A stretch of DNA of 64,000 nt. Source: Pogostemon cablin. Lineage: Eukaryota; Streptophyta; Magnoliopsida; Lamiales; Lamiaceae. Position numbers and translations under genes: made by a program. The stretch lies in NCBI GenBank assembly GCA_023678885.1, contig CM043002.1, forward strand, positions 2,064,022-2,128,021, given 5' to 3'. The notes beneath the pieces are model-generated. The model worked only from the letters and a program-made list of their open reading frames with translations, had not been told where the DNA came from and did no database searches. Below, one piece after another: positions 11,616-23,776 of this stretch; the stretch's first letter is position 1; each line of letters begins with the position of its first letter.

Positions 11616-14520
11616 ATGGCGCAAATGTCTGCGTCTACCGTCTCCATTACCGCTCATCAAGGTCAAACCACTCGCCGCCGAACCGTCGAGAAGATTCTTT
11701 CCAGCGGCGGATCAGATATCGCCGCCGCCGCCGAAGCTGATAATCGACTTAGTGCTGGCGACGCTGCAGCCGCAATCTTGAGGGATGCGAGGAAGAACAC
11801 TGCTCTGAAAAAGTCCGGCCAAACCCGGAAGCAATCGAAGCCTCGCTGGCTCACTGTCGTTAGCGTTCTTACTAAAAATTTAGCGTTGATAGTGTTGATA
11901 TTGGGTGTTGTGCATATGCTTCGTGGGTTTGTCATGAATACGGGTCCTGACGTTGGGGATTATTCGGTAATTTCGGGGGATTTCGACGGGAAGATGTCCG
12001 AATTGAGGACGTTCGTTAGTAAGACAGCCAAGTTAACGCAAGTTCAGATGAATGCCATAGATAAAAAATACGAGGATCAGATTAGTGCGATGAGGAAGGA
12101 GTTTGGTGAGAAGATTGAAAAGAAGGGGAGCGAAGTTGATTTGAAATTGAAAGCTTTGGATGCGAGGAGTGATGCTTTCGAGAAATTTATGGATGGGTTT
12201 ACGAGTAAGAGATGGCTAACGCAGGAAGAGTTTGATGAATTTCTTGAGGAATTCAAGAAATATAGGAATAGCGATGGCGGTGGTGTTGAGGTTAGTATGG
12301 ATGACATAAAGGATTATGTAAGGGAGACTTTGTTGAAGGAAATTGAAAAGCATGCTGCTGATGGGTTGGGCATGGTGGACTATGCTTTGGCATCGGGAGG
12401 AGCGAAAGTGCTGAAACATTCGGAGCCTTTTGGTGGCGTGAAGGGGATTGGATTTCTAAATTGGTTCTTGAATCCAAATAGTGCTAGTGATGGATCGGAG
12501 AAGATGATTAGGCCAAGCTTTGGAGAGCCTGGTCACTGTTTCCCTCTCAAAGGGGGACATGGCTTTGTTGAGATTAGGCTCCTGGATGCCATTGTACCAG
12601 AAGCCGTCACTCTTGAGCATGTGGCTAAGGTAATCTCCATTTTCTTATTCATAATTTAAATTATTTGTGCTGATTATCTGATAGGGGTTTGATTTGGAAG
12701 AACAGAACATAGAATGGCATTGGCATGTTTCATTGTGTCTGTTATTACTTTATTGTCCACTGAAGCAGACTGTAATGTTCATGGTGCATACTTGCTTTGC
12801 TCTTTTCTTGGCATGTTGTTATACTGATTAGATCTGTCTCAGATCTAAACTATATATTGAGATTGATAAAAGTGAAATGGACCTGATACATGCTGCTCTA
12901 AGCCTGTAACCTATGAATTCTTTTCTTTCTTGCATAAGGAATAAGGTGTAAACTTTTTGTTGAGCAACAGAAAATGAAGGTATATACCAAAGTGAAGTTG
13001 AAGTTGAGGGGATAGGATAATGAAATGTCTACATATTGTAACCTCTTCTGCTCCTCATACTCTTAAGCGAGAATGAAGGCTGGATTGACTTAGTAGCTTT
13101 CAAATTCAGGTTTTTGTCATGGCAATATGAAGATAAAAGATCTTTACTTTATGTTGGCATGATTGTAGAGAACAGTGAAAAACATACAGAACTTACCACC
13201 TCTGCCAAATTCTCTTTATTTTCCTTACCTCAAGTATGAGGATATATTAATCCATGCCTGCAACATTTGGGCTACTCCAAAAGGAAAAGTTTTGAATATT
13301 GCTTGGTAATTGCAAACTAAGAATTCGACTCTTATTCATGAGATACGTTCTACTTTTAAATTCTTTTATAGTCATGACTTAGAACAATGTCTTTTATTAT
13401 TGATTTATAGCACTGTAGGTATAAAAATGGTTAAAGATATTTCTTGGAAAAAACCACTTTTTTATGAAATGTGAAAGGAGTGTATCTGGATGGGAACATG
13501 CCTACTCTATACTGGTGCTAGTTTATGTAAAAAAGGACAAATTAGATGCAGATTCTAGTCAACACCATAATCTGTTTCAGCTACTTGTCCTTTTTGTGGC
13601 AAATTGGCAAATGCCTAATCATAGATCAATGAATGCCCGCTACCTATTTTACTAATTACTAGTATGTGTTTTTGATTACTTGTGTGGAACCAGAATCAGT
13701 TAATAACTGCTGGTTTTATTGCTTAAACTTTAATTAAATATGGATGTGTTTTCTCCTTTGCAAATGTGACCAATATTAAACTTTAAATCTGGAAGTTGTA
13801 ATTTTAAGTTCTTTATCTCACTATTTCTGTGAATTTGTAAATCCTGAAAGAAATGTATTATTTTATTTATTGTACTGTAGTCTGCATATCTGGTCATATA
13901 TCTTCTTATAAGGGACTACTGGTACTACTTGTTATAAGCATCTTGCCCTCACATATTTGCCTTTTTATCTTCTACATTGTTTATTTGCAAATATCTCATA
14001 TCATTCATCCAGTATTCTGAATGTTTTCTTTTGGGATCTTCTGACCACTCAGACATCTGCTTGTCGTAATTGTCAACTTGAACTTCTTTTAACTAAGACT
14101 TGATTGCAAGAACGTGACGTCCATTGGTCCATGCAAATTCTGCTTTCTCTTCGATGCTTTTACTTGGCTTCACTACTAACTTTCCCGTAATCTATTTTGT
14201 ATGGACAGAGTGTGGCTTATGATAGGTCCAGTGCACCGAAGGACTGCCTAGTGTATGGATGGCTGGCAGGACAGGATTCTTCGGATGCAGAAATTGGTTC
14301 CAAGAATATGTTCCTTCTGACTGAATTCACCTACGATCTTGAAAAGAACTATGCACAAACTTTTAAGGTGGAGTCAGCGGCCTCCCATCTTGTGGACACC
14401 ATTAGACTCGATTTCACATCAAACCATGGAGCTGCTACTCATACGTGCATCTACCGGCTCAGGGTACACGGCTACAAACCGCATCTTGTTCCGACTGAGG
14501 ATCAGAAGATGCAATCTTGA
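11616..14520 (+). CDS. Nuclear-envelope SUN-domain protein, SUN1/SUN2-like
   Basis: This is an inner-nuclear-membrane component of the LINC complex, which connects the nucleoskeleton to KASH-domain proteins of the outer membrane. Exons 11616-12629 and 14209-14520 join in phase 0 and give 441 residues, close to the plant C-terminal-SUN proteins as I recall them. An Arg/Lys-rich nucleoplasmic N-terminus carries basic clusters at 19-22 and 71-77. One transmembrane segment lies at about 85-106, and a charged coiled-coil at about 120-215. The SUN domain occupies about 255-435, with DYALASGGAKVLKHSEP, GFVEIRLLDAIVPEAVTLEHV and, from exon 2, CLVYGWLAGQDS. The single intron cuts the SUN domain right after LEHVAK. 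The start was chosen as the first ATG after the pyrimidine-rich leader; no upstream in-frame ATG competes. Paralogue-level naming would need a phylogeny. Confidence 0.92.
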
Positions 14521-14759
14521 ATGCTGCATTGCTTTGTTTGCTTTTTCCTGTACCATGTTTTGTTAGTTCAAACTGAAATCTGTAGGGGTGTGTGTATGTT
14601 TGGACTTTGTATAAATTTCTGCCATGGATGCATTGCTGTCTACTACAACCCCTTTGTGTTTTCTTTAACTAAGAGTAATTCAGGTTGTGAATTAATTTAA
14701 GTAATTAACGTATTATTTTTTTAGATTTATTTATTTGTAATATCAGTAATATATTGAAA

Positions 14760-14876
14760 TACCACAAGATATATGATTGATTTATTACATTGATTCTATA
14801 TGAGATTTTTATTTATGATTATGATTACCACAAAATATATGATTTATTACATTGATTCTATATAAGATTTTTATTT
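14760..14876. repeat. Imperfect tandem repeat, unit about 67 bp
   Basis: The segment from accacaagatatatgattg to the following gatttttattt is repeated downstream as accacaaaatatatgattta and so on, with the shared core ttacattgattctatat. It is 3' flanking DNA of the SUN gene with no coding content. Confidence 0.7.
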
Positions 14877-15797
14877 TTATTTATTTTTTTATTCATTATT
14901 ATGATTCTCCCTTGCAGTGTGTATGATCTAGAACTATGTTCCTTATTGATAGTCATCATGTCGGACGGGTGTAGGGACTCCTCAGTGGGAGATTCCATTT
15001 TTTTTTTTATCTAACACATGGCAGGATAGATAAATAAAAGATTTAGAATAATTATAGATTAAATATACATATTACATATGATAATGTTTGAGTCATCTCA
15101 TTTTATTCATGAAAAACACTGGTTTTATTATTTCTGCAAGGAGTTGAATTTTGATATACAAAAAGTTTGCTTATTCCTGTGTATGTGTTCTTTTGTCTTC
15201 GCCTTGAATCAACTTATTATCACTTTTAATTATTAATCGTGGTTCGTCTGTTCCTATGATATTGTCGGAGAATCAATATTTGAGTTACATTTACTTCGTT
15301 GTTTTGGTATTCTTTGTAGAATCAATGGATGTGCATTTCTTTCGAAATTACGGCTGCTGGCTTCATCATTATTTTAGTAGATTAATTTGTAGTATTCTTT
15401 TAAGGATCAACGAAAGTAAAATAATTAATTAGAGTTTCTTCTATGTTTTTTATTTATTTTTGAGTTGGTCTCTTGTGTCCCCAGGGCACACCGTGCCCCC
15501 ATGGAACATAAGAATAAAATATTAATTATTACAAGTTTTTGTCTTTATTTTTATTTTTTTCCAAGTATTTTATAGGAATCAATGAAAATGGAAATTAGAA
15601 TTTGTTTTTAACATTTTCATCTTTATTATACACCTGGCTTCGGATGCCTTCATCTTTAACTCTTTTAGCCTTCATTTTAACTCTTATATTTTTGCAAGAT
15701 CATAGTGAATTATATTATAACTAGAATCATATTTTAATGTATTATTAATTATATTTTAGAAAAATATTAATTTAAATATTAATAAACATATTTTACA

Positions 15798-16024
15798 TAC
15801 TCCCTCCGTCCAACACTAAGAGAATTTTTGTTTTTTGGCACGTAAATTAAATAATATTATTATTTAATGTGTAGTGGGTAGTTGTATTAGTGGGAGTGTG
15901 AATCTCATATTTTAATTGTATTAGTGGGTGTGCGTGGGTCCTATGTGTAAAAAATAAAAGGGACTCTTTGGGTGGGACGCCCAAAATAAAATAAAGTCCC
16001 TCTTTAAAGGGGACGGAGGAAGTA
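15798..16024. mobile_element. Stowaway-like MITE
   Basis: The left end is tactccctccgtccaac and the right end is ggggacggaggaagta, forming near-perfect inverted ends with flanking TA dinucleotides. The interior of about 190 bp is non-coding and contains paired words such as ccctctttaaagg. Confidence 0.65.
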
Positions 16025-16463
16025 TATAACAATCATATTTTGACACGTCTCCCAATCCGTCTCATCTACTTAAAAAAACGTTTCAGACAATATAAGATGT
16101 AAGCAAAAATATCACACAACTCTAGAAATCATTTCACGAAAGAAAAATACAAAACTGGGTGAGCAATTGTTTCATTTAGTATTTTACTCTACGACAATAC
16201 TTATACAAGTGTTAGCTTACTCCTTTTGGATCAATGCTCTGTATTTTAGAGTACAGTATTTTAACACTAAATAGGCTAGACTTCCACATCAACAATAACC
16301 TTAAAAAACAAATATGCTCCCACATCATCCTCAAATAAATTTTTATTAATCCTCAATAAATCAACAAGATCAATAGTTTCCAATGAATATTCAAGATACA
16401 AGGGAAACTCATCCCATCATTTATTTTACACAGGAATTTTATTACAAAAAAAAAAAAAAAAGA

Positions 16464-19400
16464 TCAATGAATTACAGTGACTAGGAAATCCAAGTGATTA
16501 GAATTACAGAGCTCAAAAATGCATCTGGTCCCATGTTTGAGACAATTCTCTTTGATAAATCTGGGCATCTGACCCCTAGCAAGTGCATATCTATCTCCAA
16601 GATTCTTCAAATGCACAAACCACTTTTCATCTTTGATCACAAGAGTAACCAATTTCGACTCCACGTTCAAATATGATCTCCAAAAATGGATCGGTATAGG
16701 CTGCATCGATCCACAACACATTATATCGAGCACAACATATCAAAGAATTGCTACATACACCCAACAGTTGATCATTCAACTCACAAATTTACTCTTTAAA
16801 TTACAAAGTTCTTCCACGTTAATGCTCTCCATGCCTTTCCTAAATTCATATCTTTTCTTTTATTCACAGAAATCAAACTTAGAAGCAGGAATGTCATTTC
16901 GGTTTGTATGGTTCACAATGTTACTAAGTGGGTTAATAAAGCTTTAAAATGAGTTATGTATATGATATGAACATATAAGTAATCTCTTATCTTTGTAGTT
17001 TATGGTTGTGTTTGATTTCGACTTGCATACCTAGATTTTACTCTGCTAGTTATAAAGGCCCCTTTGCTTTGATCTGCTTTTAAAAATCTGCATATTATTA
17101 TATCTAGATATGTCATAACTTTTTTTTAATTGTAGCAAACTCCCTCAGTACTTTTCATTTTATTTCTCTTATTAATATTCATTACTAATTTTCAGAATAT
17201 GATATACTACTAGCATCTCTTTTTATAATATTACTCTCAAGGTCCTATAAAGTATAAACATCACGTACTTCCCTTTTTTATATGTTTCAAAATATACTTT
17301 CATCCAAAAATAAAAATAAAAATAAAAATAGAAATTACTCTCAATCCAATAATCTCAAAATACACTTCAATTTTAAAATAGCATACTTCACCCTTTATTT
17401 ATCCCCAAAAATACAAAATTACACCAAAAAATCAATAAAGTAAATTTTTTAAATAAAATTATCTGTATCTAAATACAATGTGAAATTCATTATTGGACAG
17501 AGGGAGCACTATGTAATAACTCAAAAACCCAAATTATAATTTTACCATAAGTTGACTACTGAGCCACCATTCAGTTTTTTACAATACATGACTTACAAAC
17601 ACACACTAAAGTGTAAAGTTGACTTTTTGAAAGAAGATTGAACAAATAGGTGGGTGCATATAGCAACAGTGTGCAAATAGCACTATCTAAAACTGGTTTC
17701 ACATATACATATGAAGTTACGAGCTTACCAGATAACATTTCTTTAAGTATGATTTGATAACTTCCAATTCGAAGGATTGTCCATGTCTTGAACTGCTTCT
17801 GGTCTCTCTCTTGTTCATAGGGCTTTCTGCATGAACCAACGAAAACAAATGAAATGGGGAAATTATTTTTTAAATTTGAAGAAATTAGAACAATGGAAAC
17901 TAACCATGATTAGGTGTCTCAATTTCTTGCAGATTTTCATTTGTTTCATCATCAATACTCTTGGGCACCTTTATACAGCCACTGCGAGAATATACCTTGA
18001 CATGGAATATTGAGTTGCCATCATAGGCAAATGTCAGAAAATCGCGGTCTTCAACAGAATTATCTTGCACAAATTCAGACCATCCATCTTGGAAAAACCA
18101 GTGATCATCGATTCTGGTCATATTAACTTTCCAAGAAAATCCAGATAAATTTTCAAGTTTGCAAGTTGTTGGGATATTTTCTCCGAATTCTTTGATGAAT
18201 TCTGGTGGAATTCCCTAGAATTGAGAAAAAAGATTCAATGCAGGAATAAGAAGAACCAGCAGTTACTACGGTGAACATTACACAGATATAAATTCTGCAA
18301 TGATCAACAGTCATCACAGAGTAATGAATTTCAGCTCCTGTTCTTTCAAAACGCGAAAGGTGAATGTTGGCGGGACATAGTTAACTAACCATTTTCTGTG
18401 AACTATTTTCAACTGCATAAATTTTGAAGAACTCTGGTAACTCAACAGGATAAGGAACCTTTTCATCCGAGGAAGTCACATTTTTTTGAACCCCGGGACT
18501 GACAATGGCCCTGTGGTATAAAATCAGAAGCTATCCATCAGGGATAAGTTATGAGAATGCCAACTTTGAGTTATAATCAAGAACCGAGGGCATACAGTTG
18601 GAAAACATCAAACAAGTTCTATAATTTGCAAAAGACAAATTATTCAAATGAAAATTGTGCATATTTTGTAGGAATTGGATGAAAAATCTTAATTAGAATG
18701 TCCTGTTCTTTGCAATATGCAGCAAGAACCAGATTAGTCGATATCTAGCCACACTTTTCCAACTAATTATTCGAGACACCAAAAAACATTACCTGATGTG
18801 TATATAAATACATGGCTTCTAGTGCTTTTGTATGTGTTTACTTACAAGTTATCAGATGCAATACTGTTCAGACACCCTCGTCCACGTTTCTGACCAGATA
18901 AATCTGGTTCTCGGCGCAGGATCTCTACATTAATTAATGTTTCAGTTTCAATTGTGAATTTGCAGCTATCAGTACTCCCCACATTGTTGTTATTCCGAAA
19001 AACACTCCATCCGCTTCCAATAAAAGGCTTTTGGCCATATTTGCTGATTTTCACATTCCAATCCTTCCCAGATACATTGCGCAATACAATGTTTGGCTTC
19101 AACTTGAAATTAAGTTTAGCCATGACTTCATCTGGAATTCTCTGAAATCATTGAGAGAGAGTCCATTACAATAACTGTATAAGTATATATTGTCTTGGAA
19201 AGAATGCAGACGTGAAAAAATGAGAACATATTCAGTTTCACTCTAGAAGAAACAAAAGAATCAGCAACTCCAGAGGACACATCCTCTTTTAAGTTCAAAA
19301 TAATAGCAGATCAAATGCAATATTTGTAATTCAATCATTCATAGCAAGAGAATTCATCTATTACTAAAGTAACTTCTTTCTTGCTGATCATCAACCAAAA

Positions 19401-21015
19401 GTCTTTCATGATAATTATCAGTGTTTCCAATTTATTGAATATTCCATTGTTTAATAATCTTGCTACTCACCACCATATTGCTACTAAGACTTGATGTAAT
19501 GAAACATGGAGATTCTGAAATGACACCCTCTGCATTTTGGGTCTCCATGCTTGGTTCTTGTTTCTCTTCTCCAAACCTGCATCTTTCTCAAATTAATTTC
19601 ACTATGAACGAAAAACAAGAAAATTGTGACGAGATAATCATAATATTGGAGTGCCAAACACTTAACCTCTCAGAGTGTTCAGTTCTTCCATTGGCCCTAA
19701 ACGATTGATCCTCTTTGTGCGTTCGTTGGCGCTTGTCAGAAGTCAGTTCTTCTTTTATCTCTTCTTCACCATCTTTTTCAATTTTTACATGTATGTCATT
19801 ATTTAAAACTTTATTCCTCTTGCATCCATTTATACCGAACATTTTCACGATGAATGAAAAGCTTCCATCATATTGGAAAACTAAGAATTCTCCAACTTTC
19901 AAACAGTGATGATCAACATAGTTTTGCCATCCATTCATGAGGAAAACTCCATGTGGAGTTTCTTTCACATCCACATGCCACTGCCTACCACCTACAGCTT
20001 TAAGAATGATTTTTTCACGAATTGTTCTTTTGAAGTCCTTAATAAATGCTGGTGATATCGTCTACAAAAGAAAGAAAGGAGTAGTTTGAACTTTAATGCA
20101 CCTCTGAAAAGATCATAAGACAGAAATGATAGACACGCAAAGAAATTTTTTGATGAGGCTTCTTAAATAATGTGAACTGAGATTAGGCTTATATTATTAT
20201 TATTATGATACAAAAAAACAAAAGATATTGGAATCAATCTGAGAATAATGAGCCAAATTGCAAAGTTAATCAGAGGTAAAAGTACTTACAAAAACAAAAT
20301 TATTATGAAGAATGATCAACATCAACCCAGGTGTGGCACAGTGGCAGACAGGTCCAAACAACCAAACAAGATTCTCATTGAAATCAAGTGTTTATTGCAC
20401 CACAAGTATAGTTTTGCTTAAATACTATTATGATCCAAAAACTAAAAGCCAACCTATTTTCACTTATTTTTATATTTTAGGTCCCTAATTGAAAATTAAG
20501 GCCAACCTATTTTCTCTTTTTGGGCATTGAATTGAAAAACTCCTAGAAAAAAAATTTTCAAATTAAAACTTAAGAAGTACTACAACATTCATTATCACAG
20601 AAATTCACACTTCAAAAAAAAAAAAAAAACTATTATAAAATTCAATATGTAGATCAAGTGAATTTTACTAATTTCTTTCGCCCCCAAATTTCCCACACTC
20701 AAGCATGTTTGTAATTGATCTTCAAACTCAACTCAATACACAAAACAGAGCTTACAACACCCGATCCAATTGAGCGTATAGCAGACAAATTAACTCTGAT
20801 ATTAATCAAATTGATGAAGTGGAAACACCCATGAGAAACCCCACATAGAAAATAAAGCATTCAACAATGTGTGCGAGTATGCATGCATGGTAGCACTAAT
20901 CGATAAAAAAAAAAAAGAAGAAGAAGAAACATACAAGTTTTTTAGAGGAGCGAGGAAGAAAGACTTTGAAAAACTGAGCACCGTCTCTAGGGGCGACCTT
21001 GATCCGACGTCGCAT
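16464..21015 (-). CDS. REM-like transcription factor with four B3 domains
   Basis: A predicted nuclear DNA-binding protein of the plant B3 superfamily. Minus-strand exons: 21015-20935, 20061-19667, 19576-19471, 19141-18846, 18510-18390, 18214-17905, 17826-17729, 16700-16464; 547 residues with consistent phases. B3-1 (about 14-104) starts FFKVFLPRSSKKL and includes GVFLMNGWQNYVDHH and GEFLVFQYDG. B3-2 (about 180-265) is more divergent, with SPCFITSSL, IPDEVMAKL and FIGSGWSVF. B3-3 (about 312-410) has FFKIYAV, FFQDGWSEFVQDN and FLTFAYDG. B3-4 (about 458-547) has PRFIKENCLKHGTRCIFEL and ends the protein. Linkers are Lys/Glu-rich. Start: ATG at 21015; an in-frame extension further upstream would need a TTG start. 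The last intron (1,028 bp) is supported because it rejoins the two halves of B3-4 in frame. The exact REM orthologue and target genes are unknown. Confidence 0.85.
17139..17509. mobile_element. Degenerate MITE in the last intron of the B3 gene
   Basis: actccctcagtacttttca at the left and ttggacagagggagc at the right form an imperfect inverted pair of the same CTCCCTCCGTCC type. The interior has short A/T repeats such as the aaaaat run near 17307-17330. Confidence 0.4.
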
Positions 21016-21151
21016 TGTGGGCGTCTGAATGTTTTGGTTTGAATGGACGGGAAGGATCGCGGAGTATTCTGCTACCAAATTATCTCACTCTGCTATTTTA
21101 GTAGAAGATGCGAATCTTGATTGGTAGAAAAAGATTAATGGAGCGGCTATT

Positions 21152-22016
21152 TAATTTATAGATTTAGAATGTAATTATTGAGAAGACGTAAATACTCTTA
21201 TATAAATAATACTTTAAAATTAATTATGATAAATTGTTATACATACCCTAATTAAATTTCTAAAAGCACTTCATTTTTATAATTAATAAATCACAATCAA
21301 CTCTAAACCTTATGAATCCTATATACGAGCAAAAATAATAAAAACTTAGAATGATGATCATCCGAAACAAATAAAAATATGAATGATGATCATCCAGAAC
21401 AAACAAAAATGTGTGCAAGTATACTAAAGAACGGCCTCGATTTCTAGAAATAAACAACCAAACGCCGTCGTGGCCATTCTTCTTTCACTTCTCCGCCACG
21501 GTACACCGTCACAGCACAGTTCGAATCAATTTAAAAACAGCTGCGTGTTTGTGGCATCTGATAACTCTTTGCTGCTGTAGCTACCTTTTTTTTGTTTACA
21601 TTTATTCAGAAAGAGAACGTGAAGTTGATTCAATACGTCGAACCATAAAAAAATATAAAACACAGATTGTTAGAGAAAGTTAAAGTTTGCAGAAATTTTG
21701 GATTGCGTTTTTTTTTTCTTTTTTTCTCAAAAAGGTTGCAGATTCAAGATGATTGTTTTCTTTTTTATGTGATTTAAACTACTCTGTAATACTCTCGAAG
21801 GATTTTTCTGTTCCTTTTCATCTATTTATTATTTTTGTTTGTTCCTAATGATCATCGAATTCATAGGTTTAGGGTTTATGGTGGATTATTAAGTAGGGTA
21901 TATTTAGAAATTTAATTGCGGTATGTATAACAATTTATCATAATTAATATTGGAGTATTATTTATATAAGGGTATTTATGTCTTCTCACATAATCATATT
22001 CTAAATCTATAAATTA
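21152..22016. repeat. Long inverted repeat: 113-bp arms, 638-bp spacer
   Basis: The left arm 21152-21264 and right arm 21903-22016 are near-perfect reverse complements. For example, ttgttatacataccctaatt on the left pairs with the region around ggtatgtataacaattta on the right. The spacer has no recognisable transposase. Long terminal inverted repeats of this size occur in Mutator-like (MULE) and foldback elements, but a local inverted duplication is also possible. The left arm begins about 135 bp upstream of the B3 start codon. Confidence 0.8.
21347..21410. repeat. 32-bp tandem duplication
   Basis: gaatgatgatcatcc followed by gaaacaaataaaaatat is repeated immediately as gaatgatgatcatcc plus agaacaaacaaaaatg. 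It lies inside the spacer of the long inverted repeat. Confidence 0.75.
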
Positions 22017-22086
22017 ATGGGGTTTGTTTAGTTTATCCGGGGTGCAAATAGTCGCCCCCTAATCAAATTTATCCTAGGTATCTATA

Positions 22087-22472
22087 CTGTGCGCCATCTG
22101 GGTGCACCCTAAGATAGGATGCACCCACTTTCAAAAATGTACCATAAGATAGGATGCACACACTTTCAAAAATATATACAAATATAAACAAAAAATATAT
22201 GGAGTTCAATTATGAACAAAAATATATACAATTTAATATTAATTTTTTTAATAAAATATTGAGTGTAAAATATATACAACTATTAAAAAACATGTATACA
22301 TTATTGAATAAAAAGTTATACACATATGGATGCTAATATTTTTTAATGAAAAACTTAGTGTGAAAAAAGTAACAATTATTAAAAAACACGTATACACAAT
22401 AGAATAACATGTATACAAAATAGAATAAAAAATTATACACATATGAGTGTATTGTTGCACCTTAGTGCACCT
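22087..22472 (+). mobile_element. MITE-like element with GGGTGCACC ends, copy 1
   Basis: The left end includes tactgtgcgccatctgggtg and caccctaagataggatgc. The interior is full of tatacaaatat/tgtatac words and AT-rich arms, and the right end is gcaccttagtgcacctaata. A related copy in the opposite orientation lies at about 32345-32703. A shared gtgcac word near both ends suggests a non-autonomous DNA transposon, but I could not define a clean target duplication. Confidence 0.55.
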
Positions 22473-22587
22473 AATACCAACTCATTTAAATTTTAAAATA
22501 CTAGTAAACTGACTAAACTTTGTCGATTGAACCATCACTTTTCTTTTTCTTTTTTTTTTCAAATTTAAGATTATGTAATATATCATG

Positions 22588-22847
22588 TACACCCTCCATC
22601 CCATTGAAACATATATGTTTTTCTATTTTGGTTCGTCTTAATACAAAATGTTCATTTTCCTTTTTGGTAAAGAAGACCCACACATATTAATTATTTATCT
22701 CTCTATGGGCCCACATGTCATACTAATACATCTACCCACTTTACATTAATATATTATTTTTCTCACCTCACTACATATTAAAATATTATACTCTTTAATT
22801 AACGTGTAATAAACAAATGCGTACGTTGTAACGGGACAAAGGGAGTA
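22588..22847. mobile_element. Stowaway-like MITE
   Basis: tacaccctccatcccattg at the left and aacgggacaaagggagta at the right are imperfect inverted ends. The interior is similar in layout to the copies at 2238-2487 and 57648-57884, including the words ctcacctcactacatatta and tctttaatt. Confidence 0.6.
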
Positions 22848-22931
22848 TCTTAAATATTGATTTCACATGAATTTAAAATTTCTAAATCCTCAAAACAAAC
22901 ATATACTACTATTTATTAAATTTATTAAATC

Positions 22932-23096
22932 CGAGAGACTTTCTTGTAAGACGGATATACTTATCATTAAAATATGCTTATTGTATAGATAAAATATATT
23001 TATTTATAGTTAAAGATACTTTATCTATACAATAAATATACTTTAATAATGAATGAACCCGTTTCAATAATAATCCGTCTCACAAGAGACTTTGTC
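22932..23096. mobile_element. MITE with GAGAC...GTCTC ends
   Basis: The left end gagactttcttgtaagacgg and right end ccgtctcacaagagacttt are inverted copies. The interior holds a second inverted pair built from tatgcttattgtatagata and its complement, so the element could fold almost completely. A related element sits at about 35657-35938. Confidence 0.6.
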
Positions 23097-23445
23097 TTAA
23101 AACAAACATGAAAACGAATGAGTCGAGCTCCACCGTTATTAGGTTAGCTAACCCTTCAAATTGCTCGTTCAATTTAACACTATAAATAATAAGTACTCCA
23201 CAAACTTTCATAATTTGAGAGGATGCATTAAATACAAATACAAGGATACATTAAATACAAATCTTTATTTATTTGTCCTTCCTATTTTAAATAGCCAATA
23301 GGATTATTTAGCAATTTTCTTCCCTAATTGGATATTCTAATAATTGTACTTGTTGCTGCATTTTAATATGATGCCAAGAACTTTTATTTAATTTAATTAT
23401 ATCTTCTTTTGAAAAAATATTTCATCGTCACCTTTTTGTTTTTAA

Positions 23446-23776
23446 ATGGTGTACCCCACCATTAGGGCCCCCACCGCCCCTGCCCTCGGGATTGGTGGAG
23501 GAGGTAAATCACAGGATGTGCCTCAAGTGGCTTGGTAAAGAAGGTAAATCGCAGGATGTGCCTCAAGTGACTTATAAAGAATACTTGTGCTTGCAAGAGG
23601 CCAAATTCATGCCAAAGGCAGGATTCAGAGATTCAGAGAAGACTCACTGTTAAACTTGTGCTTGCAAGAGACCAAATCCATGCCAAAGGCAGGATTCGAA
23701 CCCCCACCCTGCAGCAACCAAGCTCAGTTGGAAGGTCTTTCCACCCTCCCCTATACCACTTGAGCTATGCCTGGGG
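23446..23776 (-). mobile_element. tRNA-derived SINE
   Basis: Read on the minus strand the 5' head is tRNA-like: box A is in gcatagctcaagtggtata and box B is gggttcgaatcctgcc, about 60 bp apart as for RNA polymerase III promoters. The element is flanked by an identical 17-bp target duplication, cacctttttgtttttaa, at 23429-23445 and 23777-23793. The body contains two internal direct duplications: one built on cttgtgcttgcaagag and gccaaaggcaggattc, the other on aggatgtgcctcaagtg. It has no coding capacity and would depend on a LINE for mobilisation. Confidence 0.85.

Larger units (their letters stand above)
14521..16463. other. Intergenic spacer between SUN and B3 genes
   Basis: AT-rich DNA between two convergent genes, with no coding region I can support. 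It contains an imperfect tandem repeat at 14760-14876 and a MITE at 15798-16024. The end of the B3 gene's 3' UTR probably lies at its right edge. Confidence 0.6.

Noticed and set aside
14197..14566. Separate small gene at the SUN 3' end
   Set aside because: The frame joins exon 1 at a normal acceptor and completes the SUN domain, so it is the last exon, and the overlapping second frame is a shadow.
16494..16947. Plus-strand open frames of 60 and 104 codons
   Set aside because: They are antisense to the last B3 exon and its intron and have no recognisable domain.
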